From: Balanoglossus misakiensis | Taxonomy: Eukaryota; Hemichordata | Assembly (NCBI GenBank): GCA_040954595.2 | Contig: CM082578.2 | Location: forward strand, 11,470,001 to 11,534,000 | Direction of reading: 5' to 3' | DNA length: 64,000 nucleotides | Shown: piece after piece, positions 32,281-46,258 of the stretch | How the letters are laid out: each line of letters starts with the position of its first letter | Position numbering within the stretch: the stretch's first letter is position 1 | The notes under the pieces: model-generated | What the model was told of the DNA's origin: nothing | The model's database searches: none | What the model saw: only the letters and a program-made list of their open reading frames with translations | Translations under genes and position numbers: made by a program

Positions 32281-33043
32281 TGAAGCAAAGCCCTACAGGC
32301 AATATTTCAGTCATTTACATTTCAAGAAGCTGTACCGTCCTGTATATGTACATTCAAAAGTATATTGCTGAAGGCATTTTATCTAAAATTGTGTAAAAAC
32401 TCGACCTGACCAGTTCACCATAATTTACTGTAGGATTGGTCATAAGCTGAGGATAACAAGGGTAATACTGTGACAAGATCTAAAGTTTTACATTTAAATA
32501 CGCTAAACCTCTTCATCCCTCTTAATGTTAATTGTTAGATTTCACTGATATACACAGAAATATGAGTGACAGGGTTAAAACTTGAGTGCTTGATATGTAC
32601 ATTGCATATCAATATGAATAATTGTCCATTCTACTACAAATCAGATTTCTATAACCATGAATATTTCTACCCAGATATAATTTTGTTCTTGTATAGACAT
32701 AGTTATATGACAATGACATAAAGGACATTTCTGTATTCAAGTGTATTTTGTGAGTGTTTTGTCAGCCACTTGATTGAGATTGTTAAAATTGATCCTAAAT
32801 CTGGTTCACAATATGTATTGACAGCTGCAATATTAGCTGAATGATTGAGGATTGACTTCTTCCAAGTGGACATTCTCAGAAAAACCTGATAAATTTTCCG
32901 ACATAACTTTTAGATTGCCAGCTTTTTTATAAGTTAAACAAAAGAATATTTACTAGGGTGAAAAAATGAAGGAGAGAAATGGATAATAAAAGAATTATTG
33001 AAGATGATGTAAATTGGACAAAGAAAAAAAAGATTAATTGGTC
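32281..33043 (+). other. 3' untranslated region of the tandem-C2 gene and spacer to the tRNA
   Basis: AT-rich non-coding sequence follows the TAA at 32278-32280. A canonical AATAAA at 32985-32990 is the likeliest polyadenylation signal, which would end the message just short of the tRNA gene on the opposite strand. No other gene is visible. Confidence 0.5.
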
Positions 33044-33116
33044 AGCCCCCTGTGAGATTCGAACTCACGACCCCTGGTTTACAAGACCAGTGCTCTAACC
33101 ACTGAGCTAAGGAGGC
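33044..33116 (-). tRNA. tRNA-Thr, anticodon TGT
   Basis: On the minus strand the 73-base sequence folds as a standard cloverleaf. The acceptor strands GCCTCCT and AGGGGGC pair with one G-T wobble. The D arm reads TAGCTCAGTGGTTAGAGCA, and the anticodon stem CTGGT/ACCAG encloses the loop CTTGTAA with anticodon TGT. The T arm includes GTTCGAATC, an internal B box. The discriminator base is T and no CCA is encoded. There is no intron. A run of eight T on the minus strand (plus-strand A run 33024-33031) lies 12 bases downstream and is a normal RNA polymerase III terminator, so the gene looks intact and transcribable. It sits in the spacer between two convergent protein genes. Confidence 0.95.
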
Positions 33117-34159
33117 GTCACTTGTCCAGAGCAGCAATATATCGTGACTTGAATCAAATCATTAGCTGACTACAACCATGTTTTGTGCATTAATTTTCTA
33201 GCAGGAATAAAGTCACGAGAAAACTGAATGGTCTAAGAAAGGAGATCGTCAGGAAACGTAATCTTCGCCGTCGGTTTACACCTACTGTACGGGCACCGTA
33301 TATAGCGCCACGACCATAGTTGGCCACGCCCTTCACCAACAGCGCCCCCAATCGACCAGTAATCTGCATAGAAGCTCGATATCAAACCTACTTTACTATG
33401 TGAAGCATGAACAAATGTACTGATTTGAGAGTTGAAGTAGCGTCGACCAGTGGTATTTTCGAGATTACCTTATGAAGTCGTGCCTTCCTACTTCCAAGAT
33501 ATACTAAAGAACATTATCCCAAGTAAATACCTTTCTGACAGATGCAATTTCTAGTATCATAATACTACAACTGCAGATCATTCCAAGACACATACAAATG
33601 TCATCACATTTAATTTAATTCTAGAAAGATTTATAAACGACAAAAAAAGATGTTCGTGAAGGTAAACATTTTATTTTATAGAAAATTAACACCCTGGTGC
33701 ACATTTACTACTCTGTATGCATGCATGCATGCACTCATTGAAATCCAGCATTCACTGTCACTTTCACCTCAGACACACCAATTCTCATACAAGCTTCCTG
33801 CGTCACTTCTTTCATTTCAACCATCACACTGATTTCTAGTTTGACTTCTGAGAGTATTCGTTACAATCTTGCTACAGTATATAAGAGTCAATATTCAGAA
33901 GATGTTGATAATGTATTGCAAAGCTTACAAATTCACTCGCCCTACAGTGATTGAGCAAGTTAAAGCATAGACACTTGAAACAAACACCTGTTTCAAGTGT
34001 CTATGGTCAAAGGCATGAGTGAATGTTGTTGTTGTTTTTATCATCAAAATCTAAATGAATAAATACTGCCAGAAGTTCACTTCTTTATACACATTTTGTG
34101 TAAAAACACAAGATCTAAAATAGCACATTCCGCAGATTTTAAGATTCTCAATAAAAATT
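33117..34159 (-). other. Probable RUVBL1 3' untranslated region and spacer
   Basis: Non-coding sequence between tRNA-Thr and the RUVBL1 stop codon. On the minus strand an AATAAA lies at 33670-33675, which would give RUVBL1 a 3' untranslated region of about 490 bases that includes the hairpin at 33966-34005. A short TGCA-type repeat lies at 33716-33734. I see no gene in the interval. Confidence 0.4.
33966..34005. repeat. Perfect 17-bp inverted repeat with a 6-base loop
   Basis: The arms at 33966-33982 (CATAGACACTTGAAACA) and 33989-34005 are exact reverse complements separated by AACACC. A second shorter inverted pair, ATTCACTC at 33931-33938 and GAGTGAAT at 34017-34024, encloses it, so the structure is nested. 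It lies in the presumed RUVBL1 3' untranslated region. It could be an RNA hairpin or a small fold-back transposon relic; the stem is shorter than a usual microRNA precursor. Confidence 0.85.
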
Positions 34160-37715
<3,556 letters not shown>

Positions 37716-37741
37716 CTGACTGCAAAGAAGGTGTAGTCATC

Positions 37742-40700
37742 ATGAGTGCCGAGCACAGTGGAGACGAGGGGGAGCCTCGTGAACCTGAAACAGCCATTGT
37801 GCCTGTGGCTCCAAAAGTAGTTTTACAGGAGGAAAATCAAGTGGAAGTCTCTGCAAGTCCTGCTTTCCAGTGCCTCGATGAGGTAGATCATTTACACACC
37901 TTCATACAATAACAAAAGGAAAGAATTTACATCACCATGCCAACTCTTCTAAGACAAAACATATGTTTGTCTAACTGAAACTCTGGACTTTACAGTTTGA
38001 AAAACAAGAGTTCACGTTTTGTCATTTTTGTACTTACTCTAATATCATCAAGCATAATTACTCCACTCACTTATTATAATTCTGATCTACCCTCAGCTCT
38101 TCAAGGAAGGAAAACTGACTGGTACAAAAGTGGCCCTTTTAAAGGCCAAATACACAGACCTTTATAAAACATTAGCAAAGTAAGTAATGTTGATTGATTT
38201 TGTTTTCCCTTTTTCTCTGTGCTCATATTAGAATCAGGATTTATAGAAACTGTCCAATCTCATCTGCCTACATTCTGGACGACATATGGAAACTCCCATA
38301 AAGTTCAGATTTCAGAACAGAGATTATGTATGATAAGGATATAATTTCATCTTTTTTGTCCTTTATCCACTGAAACCGTATAATGTGTGTTGCTTTGTAG
38401 AACACGTGAATCTGAAGCAAGACTTCTGAAAGAGGCGAAAGAGAACACAAGTGAATTGGAGAGACAGAGAACAGAGTTGGAGAAAGCTGACAACTTCCCA
38501 GAAAGTTCCAACACTGAAGTGACCAAACTCAGGACACAGTTGCTTAAACACAGGAACGAGTTTGATGAAACAGAAGAAAGAAATTTTCAATATGATTTCA
38601 AAATGGAAAGGTACACCAATGGCTCTTGATTTGATGTGCACTAGTTTAGGATTAGAATTTGATCTGCTAAATCATAGATATTGGAATTTCTCAAGCGCCT
38701 ATGATTAAATACATCACAGTTATTTCAATTTACTGTATATCTAGGAAAGATGCAAGTTTCTTGTCAGTAACATTCTGTACATCTGGTATGACTTACTACA
38801 TACGATTTCATGTAAATGTTAACTTCATCACATTTCTTATTGTTTTCGTACAGCTTACAAGAAGAAAAAAGAATGCTGGAGAGAGAATATGCACGCATGC
38901 CCAAGAAAGAGGAAATTGACAAGCAGACCAAGGAACTGGAGAAAAATATTGGCGAATTGAGAGTTGAAATTTCACAGAGACAAGTAGAAGTGAAAAATCT
39001 CAATGAGGAATTAGATAACAGGCACAGACAGGTTGATATTGAACTGAAAGATCTGGAAAAGGAAGTTGAGAAAATGGAAAATTTGAAAGGCGAACTTGTG
39101 CAAGTGCAGACTTTACCTGGACAGTACATCAAAGAAATGGACAGAATGAACAAACAAAGAAAGTAAGAAAATTGATCACTTTTATTATACTGTGTATATT
39201 ATTGTGAAATGTTTCAGAGAAAACAAAATTGTATGTTGGATAAACTCTATCCTGACCTCTGTGCCTTGCCCATCCCAACAGTGAAGTTGAGAAGAAGCTG
39301 GCTGATCAGACTGAACAGTATACCGACTTGAAATCAGCATTAGAAGATGTGGAGGGCAAGAGAACAACGCTGGACGACGACAAGTTCGACATGGACAGTG
39401 AACTTGACAAGCAACGGGGCAAAGTTGACGGACAGCAGCGGGAATTTGACGGCCTGATGAAAGACTACGAATATGCAAAGGAGAAGGAGGCAGTGTATCA
39501 GGGTGACAGGTGAGGCAACAGTGTCTGTGTGTTGGCATTAATTTTGAATTGAACTGCGACAGGGAAGAAACTTGTTACATTGTCGGTTTGAGGGTTTCAA
39601 GATCTCTAAATCATGCTATTACCGTACTCCTCCATATGTAAATTCTGACAACCTGGTTGATTGTCATTGCTGATAGTCTGCGAAAATTGGACCTGGGGGT
39701 ACTATGTTAAACCCGAAAATAAACTGTGTAACGATTTGCAGCTGTTCACGGTTATTCTTGTTTGTTTTTCAAATGTCACCAATTCCATTTCTGGGCTTAA
39801 TACGCTTCCTGAGTGCATATATACATTTGTATTCACCATACAGAGCTACCCTAGACCTGAGTCTGAGACACATCCACCTTGAGAAGAAAAACCAGCATGA
39901 CCTGCACGCCAGAAAACTCAGGGAGAAAGACAGAGACCTGAGAAATCTCAAGAAAACGGAACTGCAACTCAAAGTAGCACAGGAGAACCTGGCGCACACG
40001 CAGTCGGTGTTCGATAAAGTGAAATCACAGGCTGATGCAGCACCGAAAGATGATTCCTTGCTCGACAAGAGAAAAGAATTGCAGAGGGAGGTGGATAACA
40101 CAAAGAGGATGCTTGCTCAACAGGTGAGGATGTTGTTTTCGTGATTTGATTTTTTTACTGTAAAAAGAGAGTTAATGTGAGACAAAAAAGAAAAATGTGT
40201 TCAAGCTTCAATTTGCATCCATAACTTTGAACAATTAGAACATGACACATTGGTTAACACAAGACAAATCTCTGAATATTCATGTGAGAAGAGTGTAACT
40301 TTATACTGAAATATTGTTGTCTTTCCGCAACGTAGAACTCACTCACTGCAGTGGAACAGGTCAAAGTTGAACAGAGCATTGCCGAGGAAGAGAGACTTCT
40401 GTATGAGCAAAGTGACTTGAGAATAGAGGTGGTAGAGTTGACGAGATTGGCGGCCATCAAGGCTGACGAGAGAGAGCAGAAAGCCCGAGATTTTATGAGG
40501 GCTGAATTGAGGTACCACCGAGCGATCGAAGATCTGAAAACTAAAGACTTGGCTATATTAGACAATAAGAAGAAATACAAAGAGATGACAGTCAAGTAAG
40601 AAAACTTGTTTTGTTGTTGTTGATGTTTTTTGGCTTGTATCTGTTATTGCACAGTTTTGGATTTTGTGAAATGCATACCAAGATGTACATGTATCATCTA

Positions 40701-43393
40701 CAGTTACCAGTAGTGCTAACTTTGATTTCAGCACTTTAATGAGCTACTTGGAGGCGTTTGTTGCAATGTTTACAAAAAGATTCTGCATCTACATATACAT
40801 GTAGTATATCACAAATCATCCAGAACAGTCTGTGCTAAGTTCATCTTGTTTATTATCACCAGACTCAAAGACTTCGCCAAGATGTATGATGTCATCAAGA
40901 ATGAACGAAACAAGTGTGTGAATCTGATCCAGACCAGCACACAGAAGGCAGCTGAGATGAGAGAAAAGATCAAGATTCTACAAAACGAAATTGAAATTCT
41001 CAGAACGTCCAGCAATGCCAAGGAAAGGTATGGTTGCACACTGTGTCTTAGTGGTGTTTCTGGTCATAACTGACTATTAAGGAAGGCATGAAGGAATTCC
41101 CATTGAGTACATTTCCTGTGTTTGTAACGATGGGATATTTAAAGGTGAAGGTGGACAGAGATAAGTTTGTTTTGTTTTTTTGGTCAAAAATGTTTCTCCG
41201 GGCTATGTGTTAATTTTTTCCACCACAACAAATTTGTCCTTCACACAGACAATTACAGAAGGCCAAACTGAAACATGTGAACGCAGTGGTCATCAGAGAT
41301 CAGCTGAGAAATGAACTTGCCAAACAGCAGAGGATCGAAGCCGAGATGAAGGAGAAACGGGAACAGCAGAGAATGGACATCAACAAGCTGAACCAGATGA
41401 TCAACCAGGCCGAGGAGCAGATGGTCAAACTGAGGAAACGATACGAAAAGGCCGTGGAATATCGGAACGAAAGGTACGTGGTCACTTCATTCAGAAAGTT
41501 ACATCAACACGTTGCAGTCATTAAGACAGCATCATTCATTGCAAAATCTGTCAGTTTTCAAAGTGATGTCAAACTATCAATTAATAGCAAAATTTGAGGG
41601 TTTTTCCTGAACGTTTATATCTGAGGCACAATCTAAATACATGGATTTTTTTTTTCAAACTTTCACAGGGGTGTGCAACTCATTCTTCGGAACGAGGAAG
41701 TCTGCATCTTTTACGAGAGAGTCAACATCCAGGATGATATGATACGGAAGGGCGACGTGGAACTACAGGCCAGGGGGGAGGAGATACGCTTCCTCAAGAT
41801 GCAACTGGGAGAAGAAAAGAGAGCAATTGATCTGCTGAGGAAGAGTTTACCCAACAAGCGAGCTTTAGACAATGAGCTTGTCACACTTCAAATCCAAGTG
41901 AGTTTGATTCAAAATTATTTGATGTTTCACTGCTCAGGAGTGGTCAGAAAAAATATATTGTTATGTCCACATAGTCACCAAAAATTTTGCATGTTTCAAA
42001 TCTCATGTGATTGGTTTGTTTTCATCAACCCTTGTGCTAATATATGCTGTGTGTATACTGTTTCAATTCCAATTCTGTTGTTGTTCTTTAGCAATAAAGA
42101 CATAATTTGTTTTTTTCTGTAGCTTGCTCAATGCCAAGATCGAATGGCGGAGCTAGAGAAGGAACTTGAGAATCCGTACAACAAACACAGAGTGCGACTA
42201 CTGGAAGGAAAAGACATGACTCCGAGTGATCTGAACAACAAAATTGAAGAGGTGAGAGCGGTTTTCTTCACATTTGATTTCAGATTGGCGTTGGATGTAA
42301 GCGTGACGGCTGAGCGACTGGTGCAGCTAATGCTCAAATGTCATGCAGCGGAAATGATATTACTAACGACAATTTTTTGGTTTTCTGTTGAGAATGTAAC
42401 CAATGTTGACCCCCTCTCATTGTTTCAAGGGTGTTTAAACATTTGGAGATTATATAATATTTTTTGTGGTGAAACTTGTAGTGATGATGTTGACTTTCCA
42501 GTTGTTCCTTTCACTTACCTTACACTTACCATTTGACCATTTTTTTTTCAACAGCTGGAAGTACGGTTATCAGAGAAGGAGGAGCAGCTGCTGGAGAAAG
42601 ACCTGGTCTTTGAGCAAGTGTCCCGGTTATCGGAAAGAGTGCGCAACAAGGCCGAGTCAGGCAAGCTGGACACCCTGAATCTGGCAAAGAAGGTCAACGA
42701 ATTCCAGGCCAAAATCAAAGAAATCACCCGCAAGATGATGGCAATTGTGTCGGAACTCTCCATGACGCAAGCGCAGACCATGAAACTGCAGCAGGAGACC
42801 AAAGAGAGAGAGGCCCTCCTGGAACAGAGCTACATTCGTATGGAGCAAGGCGAGGCGCCCACGGAGGAGGCCGCCGTCGAATGGGAGAAGATGTTGCGGG
42901 ACGAGACGCGGCGAGTCCAAGAGGCCGAGTACAGACGCCTGGTAAGTTTTCCATCGTTTTGTTTGATGCACACTTTCAAGCAAATTATTGGCATTGAATC
43001 AGAACAGACTGGAAAAAGACTGACTCGTTCTAGTCATTGTTAAGTCACTTTACGGCCCGGGCAAACATTTTTCTGCAAGTCCAATATACCAAATCTGTAC
43101 AAAAATCTGCTAAGAACCCCACATTCATGCACACACACAGTATTCCACTGTTACTCACTCACCTTTGTTCATGTCACGTCGTTTCTCAGGTCGAGGAGGA
43201 AGAAGAACAGTACACATTGGCCGGAGGGATCACCACAACGGCTGAGCCGCGACCAAATGCGTACATTCCGGACGACGATGCAGAACTTCCTGTGCCAAGA
43301 CCCTATGGCGTCATGGCACCCTTCAAACCACAAGAAGCAGGCTCCAGCATGAGGCATATCAGGAAACCAGTCGTCAAACCCATAGAAATCTAG
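37742..43393 (+). CDS. CCDC146: Coiled-coil domain-containing protein 146
   Basis: This is a long coiled-coil protein of centrioles and axonemal microtubules, needed for sperm flagellum formation in mammals. Exons are 37742-37882, 38097-38179, 38401-38610, 38854-39162, 39282-39509, 39844-40123, 40336-40595, 40863-41027, 41249-41473, 41669-41897, 42123-42251, 42555-42941 and 43190-43393. They sum to 950 codons, so 949 residues against about 955 in human. Diagnostic blocks are [12 protein letters not shown] near the N-terminus, the ADNFPE motif, [10 protein letters not shown]-type heptads, [12 protein letters not shown], and the conserved end [19 protein letters not shown]...PYG...APFKP...[14 protein letters not shown]. 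Almost the whole middle is heptad-rich Glu/Lys/Leu sequence. The first coding exon is preceded by an acceptor at 37715, so 5' untranslated sequence is spliced. It is divergent with RUVBL1 and convergent with GSAP. The orthology is secure. Confidence 0.95.
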
Positions 43394-44252
43394 CAACACT
43401 TTTAAAAAAAACTATTTTTCAGACTGTAGATAGGTTATGAACACATTTCAAATTATGTATTTGAAGCGATTCCTTTTTAATACTTTAAGGTTGTCATATT
43501 GAAAGATTGGATTTTTTTCCGTCGGTGAGAATTCATTCCAACAATAGCAGGTATTGTGTCTTTTGGAATCCCCACTGATACTGGGTGCTACCCGTAACCC
43601 CCTGTCTCCCGTATAGGCAATACCTTAATCCACAAATTGTGTAAATTTGAATAATTTTATCGTAACATTATGCGGTACCGTGGAAATATGTTGTGCCAGT
43701 TTCACTTACAATGGTTTTTAAAAACAAAACAGCAAAATGTACATAAATGTAATTATTTTTCCTACAGGTATGACTTTTTAAATATGATTCTGTCTTTCAA
43801 CTTGGCACTTTTACAGAGCATTGTTAATGAAATTGTGTGAATAAAACAATTAAAACTATTTATAAAGAACTCCCGTAGTGTTTAGTCAAAAGAATTCTTT
43901 TCTTTTTTCAGTACAAGAAAATAAACACTTTCTGAATGCATAGATGTTGTGTTCATGAACCTTTCTTTATTTCAAAATCACAGGAGAACCACAAGCAAAT
44001 ATTTCAGACAAGCTGTTTCATTCACCCTACCCTGTTAAACCGGCTGTACTTCTCGATAAATTTACCTCAAATGTATTGATGTTAATTTTTTTCTGGTTTA
44101 CTTTACTGTAAGCAGAGGGACATCAACACAAACATACATGTAAATGCATGTTACATTCTTAATAAATTACGTAAATTAGTTCAAAAAGTTGGTGACATCA
44201 TAAGACCCCCAGCACTTTCCGCATAAGGCATATTCCACTAATATTATCAGCC
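43394..44252 (+). other. CCDC146 3' untranslated region and spacer
   Basis: AT-rich non-coding DNA follows the TAG at 43391-43393. AATAAA at 43840-43845 is a good polyadenylation signal, giving a 3' untranslated region of about 470 bases. I see nothing else in the remainder up to the repeat block. Confidence 0.5.
43840..43845 (+). terminator. Poly(A) signal of CCDC146
   Basis: A canonical AATAAA lies about 450 bases after the stop codon and upstream of a GT-containing stretch. It is the first clean hexamer on this strand after the gene. Confidence 0.55.
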
Positions 44253-44438
44253 GTTGGTGGCGACATTAACAAATTTCTATCAGAGGATTCTGTCCTGTAT
44301 GTCAGAACTGAGTCTCAAAGAATTTTGTTGACCTTCCAAAGGAATCTAGACCAACAGGTGAAGACTGTCTAGCAATGTACGCACGTTTCTAATATAAATT
44401 TAAATGTCTAGACTTCGCGGTGAACCTGGGCTATTCTG

Positions 44439-44560
44439 ATTGGTCGATTACTCTCCGCTCACATGAATCGGGTGGACCACAGCGCTTGTGATTGGTCAAT
44501 ACATTCTGGGCTGTTGTAACGTAGAGTCGCCGGACCAAGTTTGTTGACCCGGCCTATAAA
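44439..44560 (+). promoter_or_regulatory. CCAAT/TATA promoter-like array
   Basis: Two inverted CCAAT boxes (ATTGG at 44439-44443 and 44491-44495) precede a TATA box (TATAAA, 44555-44560, in CGGCCTATAAAGTT). The spacing is normal for an RNA polymerase II promoter or for the U3 part of an LTR. Initiation would be expected near 44585-44595. No protein gene lies downstream on this strand. Confidence 0.45.
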
Positions 44561-45378
44561 GTTTGTCCGCATCTCTGACCTTTCTCTGACCAACGCAGCA
44601 GACGACAAGAAATATTATCTGAGCAAAAAGTCATTCGAGGAACTTTGCTCAACTTTTTTCTCTCGCGTTTGTGTGCGACAGATTTTAGTTAAAGAATTGT
44701 TGGTGGACACTGTCTGAACATAGTTAGTGTGTGATATTTCTAAAGTAGTTTTTTGCCGTACCTGACGTTGGTGGCGACATTAAAAAAACTCCTATCACAG
44801 AACACCGTGTGTGCATGTCAGACAGAGTCCTAATTTTGTTGACCTTCTGAAAGAACCTTTGAACCAACAGGTGCAAACTGTCTGGTAATACGAATGAGCG
44901 TTTTCAATACATATGTAAATTAAAAAGGTCACTACTTAATTAATTATTCAATGAGGACCAAGTTTGTTCACCCGGCCTATAAAGTTTGTCCGCATCTCTG
45001 ACCTTTCTCTGACCAACGCAGCAGACGACAAGAAATATTATCTGAGCAAAAAGTCATTCGAGGAACTTTGGTCAACTTTTTTCTCTCGCGTTTGTGTGCG
45101 ACAGATTTTAGTTAAAAGAATTGTTGGTGGACACTGTCTGAACATAGTTAGTATGTGATATTTCTAAAGTACTTTTTTGCCGTACATGACGTTGGTGGCG
45201 ACATTAAAAAAACTCCTATCACAGAACACCGTGTGTGCATGTCAGACAGAGTCCTAATTTTGTTGACCTTCTGAAAGAACCTTTGAACCAACAGGTGCAA
45301 ACTGTCTGGTAATATGAATGAGCGTTTTCAATACATACGTAAATTAAATAGGTCACTACTTAATTAATTATTCAATGA
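44532..45378 (+). repeat. Tandem duplication of a 423-base unit
   Basis: Unit A (44532-44954) and unit B (44955-45378) both start GGACCAAGTTTGTT and end TTATTCAATGA. I count about nine differences, including one single-base insertion, so they are roughly 98 percent identical and the duplication is recent. Each unit contains the TATAAA box and one GTTGGTGGCGACATT copy, but only unit A has the CCAAT boxes upstream. The unit is non-coding; the one short open frame crossing it is not preserved between copies. Confidence 0.93.
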
Positions 45379-45560
45379 GGTCACCATTTAATTAAACATT
45401 AGTGACGTAAACTAGTACAATTTAATTAGCAAAAGAAGTTATTTGTCATATCCTCCGTTGGTGGCGACATTAAAAATGCCAGACCAGAGCCGCGCATGCG
45501 TAGAACTGACTCTCAATCTCTTTGCCTTTCCGAAGAAGCGCGTGTTCTATACATGCTTAG

Positions 45561-46258
45561 CAAAAAGATTAAAGATGATCACAATAGAATCTGCCTTGTG
45601 TTGAAAATGTTTTAATTTTTGGCTCATAAGTTTTTCAAGAAGCTTTCAAAATACACAGTAGAGAAACACTCCTTGTGAACAAAGATTTGCATTTATTCTC
45701 ACAGTCACATTGCATCAAAAATGGACGATTGAAAAAAAAAATATGGTTCTGTGAACCAAAAACTGTAGAAGAGTAAAAGTACAACTCTTGAATAAAAAAA
45801 ACTTATTGGATAAAAGCTATTATATTATATCATTTAAAATCTACATATTCATGCAGTTGTCTAATTAAATGGCAGTTACACTGCATTTTTACTTCTTAAT
45901 TTTTCCATAAACAAATAGCACATTTGAACTTGGTCTGTAAAATACATATTGCACACCATGTTTATACATTTTTCACGAAATAGACAGGAGATGGGTTTTT
46001 TGTCTTATTTTTTGTTGAGTTTCTTCATTTATCCCCCAAAGTTCAACCCATCTGTGTAAGACATCATTTCTAGTAATATCTGAGTTGTAAATATAAAATG
46101 ATTGACAGTACTTTATCATACAATCTATCCATGCATGTCGGCATGCGTCCCCTAGAAAATGAGAAAATATGACACGCACAAACCCACTAGAAAAAGTGTA
46201 CAGTTTACACATGCTGTTGTACAAATGTTACACATTGACTTGGCCAGGTGTACACAAC
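45561..46258 (-). other. Probable GSAP 3' untranslated region and spacer
   Basis: AT-rich non-coding DNA between the repeat block and the GSAP stop codon. On the minus strand an AATAAA (plus-strand TTTATT, 45692-45697) could end the GSAP message about 560 bases after the stop. I see no gene here. Confidence 0.4.

Larger units (their letters stand above)
44253..45560. repeat. Repeat block built on a GTTGGTGGCGACATT motif
   Basis: The 15-base word GTTGGTGGCGACATT starts at 44253, 44767, 45191 and 45457, each time followed by TAA and a related tail. In copies 1 to 3 the tail includes AATTTTGTTGACCTTC and, 103 to 112 bases after the motif start, ACCAACAGGTG. ACCAAC is the exact complement of the opening GTTGGT, so the RNA could close on itself. 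Copies 1 and 4 are diverged and have different upstream flanks. The spacing is 514, 424 and 266 bases. No reading frame survives. It may be a small non-coding RNA family or pieces of an LTR element whose primer-binding region carries the motif. Confidence 0.75.

Noticed and set aside
43401-44252. CRISPR-like or regularly spaced repeat array near the CCDC146 3' end
   Set aside because: The repeats farther on have unequal spacing (514, 424, 266 bases) and related, not unique, spacers. The DNA is animal.
44964-45158. 64-codon open frame in the duplicated unit
   Set aside because: The frame is not shared by the sister copy, which differs by a one-base indel and substitutions, so it is not under coding constraint.
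44439-45460. Telomerase RNA or spliceosomal snRNA gene at the promoter-like array
   Set aside because: No telomere template (CTAACCCTAA or a permutation) is present, and the start and loop sequences do not resemble U1, U2, U4, U5, U6, U11, U12, 7SK or MRP RNA. The locus is kept only as an unidentified repeat.
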